Shown here: positions 60,031 to 64,000 of the stretch, in pieces
How positions within the stretch are numbered: position 1 is the stretch's first letter
How the letters are laid out: the number at the start of each line of letters is the position of its first letter
The notes under the pieces: model-generated
The model's input: the letters and a program-made list of their open reading frames with translations, nothing else
The model's database searches: none
What the model was told of the DNA's origin: nothing
Made by a program: the position numbers and the translations under genes
Assembly: GCA_009842325.1 (NCBI GenBank)
Contig: VYFQ01000016.1
Span: 80,505 to 144,504 of the forward strand
Direction: 5' to 3'
From: Acidimicrobiaceae bacterium
Lineage (GTDB): Bacteria; Actinomycetota; Acidimicrobiia; Acidimicrobiales; Aldehydirespiratoraceae
Length of the DNA stretch: 64,000 bases

Positions 60031-62517
60031 ATGAGCCGCCCGCTCGACCGGTTCAGCCGGCTGGTCACGGCCCGCCCGTACATCACGATCATCGTCCTGC
60101 TGCTGGTCACAGTCATGCTGGCCGCGGGGGCGACCCGCCGCCTGCCCCCGGTCGAGGGAGCCTCAGTGGCGTTCCTTCCCCCGGGGAGCGCCATCGCCAC
60201 CGCGGTGGAGGAACTGGACGAGTTCTTCGGGGAGTCCGGCGACGTGAGCGTGGTGACGCTGGTGTTCCGCGGCGAAGCGCTCACCCCGGGCGGGCTCGCA
60301 CAGATGGACGCCCTCCTCGACAGCATCCTGGCCAGCCCGGGCGTGGCGGAGCTGCTGACACCGGCCGATCCGATCATCGCGCCCACATTGGTGATCGAGG
60401 CTCTGGGCGGGGTCGATGCCGCGTCGGCCACCCAGGCCGAGATCGACTCCCTCCTCAGCGTCCCTGAGATCGAAGGCGCCCTGGCCGCCATGGGCGGTAG
60501 CGACACGGACGGCACGACCATCACCATCGCCAGCATCCGCCTGACCGACACGGGCGACACCAGGGTCCAGGACGTCGAGAGGAGGATCGACGAGTTGGCG
60601 ACCGGCTCGGCCGGCCCCCTGCGAGTCAGCAGCCTCTCGACCATCGTGATCGAGGACGAGTACTCCGATGCCATCGAGACAGGGATGGGGCAACTGGTCG
60701 GGGTGGCCCTGCTGCTGATCGCGGCGCTGATCGTGCTCTTCTTGAGGACGCTGTCCGATCTGCTGCTCACACTGGTGGGCCTGGTCTTCTCGCTGGTCTG
60801 GATCATCGGGGCGGAGGGCTGGCTCGGGCCGGACGCGCTGGGCTGGATAGGCCCTCCGAGCTCGCTCACGGCGATGGTGCCGATCATCGTGATCAGCCTC
60901 ACGGTCGACTATGCGATCCAGGCCGTGTCGCACTACCGCGAGCAGCGGGTCGAGGGCGAGCCGGTGATCCAGGCGGTCCGGACGGGACTTCGCAACGTCG
61001 CCGTGCCGCTCACGCTGGCCGCCGTCACCACGATCGCGAGCTTCCTGGCCACCCTGTTCTCCCCGATCGACGTGATCGGCGACTTCGGCATCGTCGCCGG
61101 GCTCGGAGTCGGATTGAGCCTGATCGTGATGCTCACGCTGGTCCCGGCCGGACGGACGATCATCGACCGACGACGCGAGGCCCGCGGCAAGCTGCGGCCG
61201 GCCCGGCCGGTCTCGGGCGCGCTGCCCGGGATCGAGCGGGTGGCGAGGGTTCTTGGCGCGAGCGTGGCCCGCCGGCCGGCGCCTTACCTCATCGGTGTGC
61301 TGGCCGTGACCATCGGGATGGGGATCGCGGCCACAGGCCTCCACTCGGAGTTCAGCATCCGCGAGATCCTTCCCCGCGGCGGGAGCGTGATGGACGACCT
61401 GGAGACCCTCGACGCGGCCGTCGGGGGGTCCACGGAACTGGCCAGCGTTCTGGTGAGAGCCGAGGCCACCGAGACCCGCACGCTGCTGAACGTGCAGGAG
61501 CTCACCGACGCCTTCGCGGACCCGCAGCGGCGCCCCCAGGCGGCCACGGGGCCCATGGAGACATCCTACGTGTCGCTCCTGAACGACTGGACCAACGACA
61601 GCGGGCAGCCCGGCGACAAGTACGACCCCGAACTGGCCGCGATCTTCTCCGAGGCATCGGCCGGAGTCCAACTCGATCCGCTAATGATGCGACTGTTGCT
61701 GCACAGGCTCGACGCGATGGATCCGGCCCTTAGCCACATCCTGGCCAACAATCCCGCCGGTATCGACGCGATCCTGCTGCAGTTCCCGACCTACACGGAT
61801 GACCCCGGAGCCACCGCCGTGCTCCAGGAGGAGATCGAAGCGCTGTGGTCCGGCGACGACGACGCCATCACCGTGACGTCGACGAGCGTCCTGTCGGTCA
61901 CGGTCACCGACCAGATCACATCCCGCCAGACGGAGGCCATCAGTTCGACGGTGGCCGTCGCCCTCGGCATCCTCGTCCTCTTCTTCTGGGTCACGCTGCG
62001 CCGGCCCACCCTGGGGGCCATCGCGGTCGGGCCGATCGTGCTCGTTCTCATCTGGATCCTAGGAACGATGGCGCTGCTGGACATCCCCTACGGGCTGATC
62101 ACCTCAATCATCACCGCCCTCTCCATCGGGATCGGCGTCGACTACACCATCCACGTGATCCATCGCTACCGGGAGGAGTTCTCCCGGGTGCGCAACCCGG
62201 AGGAAGCGGCGGTGCGAACGCTGGCGACCACCGGGTCGGCGCTGCTGGGCTCCGCGCTGACGACGGCGCTCGGGTTCGGCGTGCTCATGTTCTCGCCGCT
62301 GGCCGGCATCCAGCAGTTCGGCGTCACCGCCGCCATCTCCATCGCGTACTCGCTGCTAGTCGCCATCCTCGTGGTACCGCCGGCGATGACCGTCTGGGGC
62401 GCCTACGAGAACATGCGCCTGCGCTCGACGGTGCAGCGCATGTGGGACGACCTCGACACGGCGATCGACGAGATCCACGAGCGCCACAGCGACAAGGAGG
62501 GCGCTTCAGACGGGTAG
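60031..62517 (+). CDS. MMPL/RND-family transporter
   Basis: An 828-residue RND protein with two MMPL halves. The first helix is ITIIVLLLVTVMLAAGA; a periplasmic domain (about 40-215) is followed by helices including MVPIIVISLTVDYAIQAVSHYREQ, and the second half repeats this with ITALSIGIGVDYTIHVIHRYREEF. The two D-Y membrane motifs are the proton-relay positions of the family. Relatives export or shuttle lipids (mycobacterial MmpL, hopanoid HpnN, sterol BstA). Being downstream of Rieske/FAD/P450 genes, export of their product is plausible. Its 3' end overlaps the convergent P450 by 12 bp. Confidence 0.9.
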   Translation: MSRPLDRFSRLVTARPYITIIVLLLVTVMLAAGATRRLPPVEGASVAFLPPGSAIATAVEELDEFFGESGDVSVVTLVFRGEALTPGGLAQMDALLDSILASPGVAELLTPADPIIAPTLVIEALGGVDAASATQAEIDSLLSVPEIEGALAAMGGSDTDGTTITIASIRLTDTGDTRVQDVERRIDELATGSAGPLRVSSLSTIVIEDEYSDAIETGMGQLVGVALLLIAALIVLFLRTLSDLLLTLVGLVFSLVWIIGAEGWLGPDALGWIGPPSSLTAMVPIIVISLTVDYAIQAVSHYREQRVEGEPVIQAVRTGLRNVAVPLTLAAVTTIASFLATLFSPIDVIGDFGIVAGLGVGLSLIVMLTLVPAGRTIIDRRREARGKLRPARPVSGALPGIERVARVLGASVARRPAPYLIGVLAVTIGMGIAATGLHSEFSIREILPRGGSVMDDLETLDAAVGGSTELASVLVRAEATETRTLLNVQELTDAFADPQRRPQAATGPMETSYVSLLNDWTNDSGQPGDKYDPELAAIFSEASAGVQLDPLMMRLLLHRLDAMDPALSHILANNPAGIDAILLQFPTYTDDPGATAVLQEEIEALWSGDDDAITVTSTSVLSVTVTDQITSRQTEAISSTVAVALGILVLFFWVTLRRPTLGAIAVGPIVLVLIWILGTMALLDIPYGLITSIITALSIGIGVDYTIHVIHRYREEFSRVRNPEEAAVRTLATTGSALLGSALTTALGFGVLMFSPLAGIQQFGVTAAISIAYSLLVAILVVPPAMTVWGAYENMRLRSTVQRMWDDLDTAIDEIHERHSDKEGASDG

Positions 62518-64000
62518 CTCGCGCCTCCGCTCGGAGATGTGGAACTTCAGCTTCTTGCTGGGTGACATCGACGGGAACGGGCTGATCTTCAGCTTGTAGT
62601 TCTTGGGGGCGATCTCGAGCTCGAAGTGGTGCACCATCATCAGCAGGTTGGTGGCCAGGTACATCTCGGTCAACCGGGCGCCGAGACAGGTGTGCGTGCC
62701 CAGGCCGTAAGGGGCGTACCCGGTGCCGACATGCTCCTTGCGGGGCGCCTCATAGCGGTCGATGTCGAATTTGAAGGGATCGGGAAAGAGGTCATCCATG
62801 TAGTGCGTTGCCGTCTGGATGATGAAGACCCGCCTGCCCTCGGGCAGTTCGTAGCCCTCGACCTCGCAGGCGTTCGCGACGTTCCGCACCGACAGCGGGA
62901 CGATCGGGTACAGGCGCATGCATTCCATGATGAACCGGCGGGTGACGTCGGTGGCCGGCCCGGTGAGCGTCTCTCGGTCCGGGTCGCCGCCGGCGAACAC
63001 GGCATCGGCTTCATCACGGATCTTGTCGTAGAACTCCGGCTGCGCCAGCATGTTGTAGGCGATGAAGCTGAGCTGGTCGCCGACGTACATGCTGGCGATC
63101 AGCGGAGCCGAGAGCACGAACCGCAGATTCGACTCCGGCAGGAACTGCCGATCGTTGTTGTGCATGGTCAGCAGGTCGTCGGCCAGATCCCGCGGGCACC
63201 CGGCCCGCTGGGCGGGTGTGTGGCCATGGAGTACCCGCTCCACCACCTCGCCGACCAGCTTCGCCCGGCGCCTCATGCTCGGGGTCTTCAGCATGAACTT
63301 GGGCAGAGTCCTGCCGATGTGCGTCTTGAGGGCGCGGTCCTTGAACTTGTGCATGTCGTCGACGATGTCCTGCGAGTCGATGCCGACCGACAGCGGCGAC
63401 ATCGAGGAGTTGATCAGCTTCCGGCACATGTCCACCGCAGAGCGGGTGTCTCCGACCCTCCAAGTCGCAATCTCTTTCCGCGCGTTTGAGAGGAACTCGT
63501 CCAGCTGCTCCTCCAGCCTTGTGCGCGAGTACGCAGGTTGGATCGACTTTCGATACCGGAAGTGGTCGGCGCCGTCGAGGGCGGGCAGCAGCCCCACCCC
63601 GCCGTAGACCTTCTCGAAGTCCTCCAGATAGTCCCTGGCTCTCAGGTGCATACGGCCGTGACGGTGCACCCAGTGATTCGTCTCCGGGCCCACAAGACAG
63701 ATCATGTCCTGCGCGAAGGGCGGCTTGATCTCGAAGACCGGGCCGAACTCCTCCTGGAGCTCCGCAAAGAACGCGGGCAGGTTGCGGGTGCGAACATGCT
63801 TGCTGCGCAGCAGCCGCCGCAGCGGGACGACGGGGATCTGCTTGGTCAGGGCGGTCTGCCTGAACAACCGCGCGGTGATGTTCTGTCCGACGGCATCAGC
63901 GATGGCCCGCCCGATCAGGTCCATCCTGCAGATGTCCTGGACCCGCTGCTCGGATTCCTCGTCGAGCTCGAAGATGAACCGCAAGACGTCGCAGGTGTCG
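62506..64000 (-). CDS. Cytochrome P450 with atypical I-helix (5' end at or beyond window edge)
   Basis: A P450 of at least 492 residues on the minus strand. The ExxR motif is FIMECMRLYPIVPLSVR and the heme loop APYGLGTHTCLGARLTEM. The I-helix reads SMYVGDQLSFIAYNML, where the usual A-G-x-E-T-T becomes V-G-D-Q-L-S, so the acid-alcohol pair for oxygen activation is altered. Codons with G/C third bases continue to the right edge, so the true start may be outside; ATG 63924 would give a 472-residue protein of normal P450 length. Its 3' end overlaps the MMPL gene. Confidence 0.88.
   Translation of the reverse strand, partial: DTCDVLRFIFELDEESEQRVQDICRMDLIGRAIADAVGQNITARLFRQTALTKQIPVVPLRRLLRSKHVRTRNLPAFFAELQEEFGPVFEIKPPFAQDMICLVGPETNHWVHRHGRMHLRARDYLEDFEKVYGGVGLLPALDGADHFRYRKSIQPAYSRTRLEEQLDEFLSNARKEIATWRVGDTRSAVDMCRKLINSSMSPLSVGIDSQDIVDDMHKFKDRALKTHIGRTLPKFMLKTPSMRRRAKLVGEVVERVLHGHTPAQRAGCPRDLADDLLTMHNNDRQFLPESNLRFVLSAPLIASMYVGDQLSFIAYNMLAQPEFYDKIRDEADAVFAGGDPDRETLTGPATDVTRRFIMECMRLYPIVPLSVRNVANACEVEGYELPEGRRVFIIQTATHYMDDLFPDPFKFDIDRYEAPRKEHVGTGYAPYGLGTHTCLGARLTEMYLATNLLMMVHHFELEIAPKNYKLKISPFPSMSPSKKLKFHISERRRELPV

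Overview
The window is GC-rich throughout, with third codon positions almost always G or C and many GTG starts. It carries typical actinobacterial genes: a WhiB regulator, ClpS next to a DUF2017 protein, an actinobacterial-style cytochrome c oxidase operon and an RsbW/STAS-type regulatory set. I infer an uncultured Actinomycetota, most likely Acidimicrobiia-like; no rRNA is present to confirm this. Coding density is high and no stretch longer than about 300 bases lacks a gene (the longest gap, 218 bases, lies between serS and the KamA-like gene).

Layout. 1-3.4 kb: FxsA-like membrane protein (cut by the left edge), then selA-selB for selenocysteine incorporation, separated by an 11-bp inverted repeat. 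3.4-7.3 kb: WhiB, NfeD-like protein, STAS protein, divergent receiver protein, tRNA-Pro(CGG), a glutamine-amidotransferase-like protein, and a strong hairpin shared by the tRNA and that gene. 7.4-23.3 kb: about 15 minus-strand genes, mostly overlapping by 4 bp: HpaB-like oxygenase, UbiD-like decarboxylase, GntR regulator, amidohydrolase, GlcG-like protein, a complete peptide-type ABC importer (one permease carries an in-frame TAA), RidA, gamma-glutamyltransferase, a degenerate M24 protein, a cupin and DUF2848. A near-consensus promoter with a FadR/GntR-type operator over its -10 box precedes the first gene. I read this as one regulated uptake-and-catabolism operon whose substrate cannot be named. 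23.4-28.4 kb: MFS and EamA transporters, flavin reductase, a second amidohydrolase, a dehydrogenase.

28.5-30.2 kb: a visibly less GC-rich two-gene module encoding a HipA-type kinase core and a separate protein that joins a HipA-N-like region to a HIRAN-like domain. 30.3-43.9 kb: housekeeping and redox genes (asd, lysC, dut, orn, metallo-hydrolase, TlpA, CcdA, poly-gamma-glutamate hydrolase-like, pdxH, methyltransferase, serS, KamA-like radical SAM, FAD monooxygenase, OsmC). 44.1-45.1 kb: a sterol C24-methyltransferase-like gene. 45.2-55.4 kb: the respiratory block ctaG-F-E-D-C, an unknown membrane protein, a second subunit III and a subunit-I paralogue that has lost every metal-binding histidine, followed by ctaB and divergent ctaA. 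55.4-56.2 kb: clpS and DUF2017. 56.2-64 kb: Rieske oxygenase, FAD oxidoreductase, cytochrome P450, MMPL/RND exporter and a convergent second P450, a set that suggests lipid or terpenoid/steroid tailoring and export.

The three points I rate highest are the ligand-less subunit-I paralogue inside the oxidase operon, the split HipA plus HIRAN module, and the bacterial sterol-methyltransferase homologue near a Rieske/P450/MMPL cluster. A dispersed 38-51 nt repeat also sits in gene junctions and can be mistaken for coding sequence.
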